Below, one piece after another: positions 62,910 through 63,006 of a stretch of 63,006 bases of DNA. Every line of letters starts with the position of its first letter. Within the stretch, counting starts at the first letter, position 1. Source of the DNA: Caballeronia arationis (GTDB taxonomy: Bacteria > Pseudomonadota > Gammaproteobacteria > Burkholderiales > Burkholderiaceae); assembly GCF_001544975.2 (NCBI RefSeq), contig NZ_FCOG02000038.1, positions 1 through 63,006 of the forward strand, in the 5' to 3' direction. The translations under genes and the position numbers were made by a program. The notes under the pieces were generated by a model that saw only the letters and a program-made list of their open reading frames with translations, was not told the DNA's origin and did not search any database.

Positions 62910-63006
62910 ATGCCCGACAAAACTACTTCATACCAGCACCTTCAACCTGAAGAACGCCTCGCCATCGCAAGCCTACGACTGCAGGACGTGAGCATTCGGG
63001 CCATGG
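62910..63006 (+). CDS. IS30-family transposase, N-terminal part (runs off window)
   Basis: The first 32 codons are visible. SYQHLQPEERLAIASLRLQD followed by VSIRAM matches the N-terminal helix-turn-helix of IS30 transposases (Y-x-x-L-x-x-E-E-R-x-x-I then L-x-x-G-x-S-I-R-x-I-A), which binds the terminal repeats. The DDE catalytic domain would lie beyond the right edge. Confidence 0.8.
   Translation, partial: MPDKTTSYQHLQPEERLAIASLRLQDVSIRAM

Larger units (their letters stand above)
62862..63006 (+). mobile_element. Left end of an IS30-family insertion sequence (partial)
   Basis: Inferred from the partial IS30-type transposase at 62910 and the non-T6SS sequence before it. The boundary is approximate; the terminal inverted repeat cannot be confirmed without the right end. 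It lies upstream of hcp, pointing away from it. Confidence 0.5.

Noticed and set aside
1..63006. CRISPR arrays, tRNA or rRNA genes, prophage
   Set aside because: No regularly spaced direct repeats, no tRNA cloverleaf signals and no phage structural genes seen; phage-like folds are those of the T6SS.

Overview
The window is high-GC proteobacterial DNA with the gene content and style of a Burkholderiaceae genome (Burkholderia/Paraburkholderia/Caballeronia type). The evidence is MetE/MetR, many LysR regulators, a catalase-b561 pair, a two-partner secretion system and a large type VI secretion (T6SS) locus. This is an inference from protein style; no rRNA or tRNA is present to place it.

Left part (1-22.5 kb), metabolic and regulatory genes: a truncated AfsR-like ATPase; a polyamine-type ABC transporter operon (binding protein, two permeases, ATPase; minus strand); an NmrA-like reductase divergent from a LysR gene carrying a 1-nt frameshift; an uncharacterised AtuA/DUF1446 - AtuA-C - CitMHS transporter operon with a divergent LysR; metE divergent from metR with a strong palindromic operator between them; a hybrid sensor kinase; an MFS and a BASS-family transporter; a membrane-anchored SrpA-type catalase coupled to cytochrome b561; and a DsbA/FrnE-like oxidoreductase.

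Middle (22.5-29.6 kb): a signalling neighbourhood with two glycosyltransferase-like proteins, a divergent sigma-factor-like protein, a membrane hybrid histidine kinase, a NarL-type response regulator, and a long MltA-type lytic transglycosylase whose gene directly follows the T6SS genes on the same strand.

Right part (29.6-62.9 kb): a near-complete T6SS in three transcription blocks. Block 1 (minus) is tssJ-tssK-tssL-tssM-tagF-ppkA, probably running on into mltA. Block 2 (plus) is a CHAT protease, a TpsB pore and a 1948-residue TpsA exoprotein, followed after only 11 nt by tssA, a DUF6484 gene, a truncated DUF2169 gene, tssB and tssC. Block 3 (minus) is hcp-tssE-tssF-tssG-clpV-fha-pppA. TssJLM form the envelope complex, TssAEFGK the baseplate and cap, TssBC/Hcp the sheath and tube, and ClpV recycles the sheath. 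PpkA/PppA/Fha/TagF is the threonine-phosphorylation control module. No vgrG is visible. An IS30-family element begins about 100 nt upstream of hcp and runs off the right edge.

The most notable feature is the secreted CHAT protease - TpsB - TpsA triad embedded in, and apparently co-transcribed with, the T6SS sheath genes: a candidate protease-processed surface adhesin linked to a contact-dependent injection machine.
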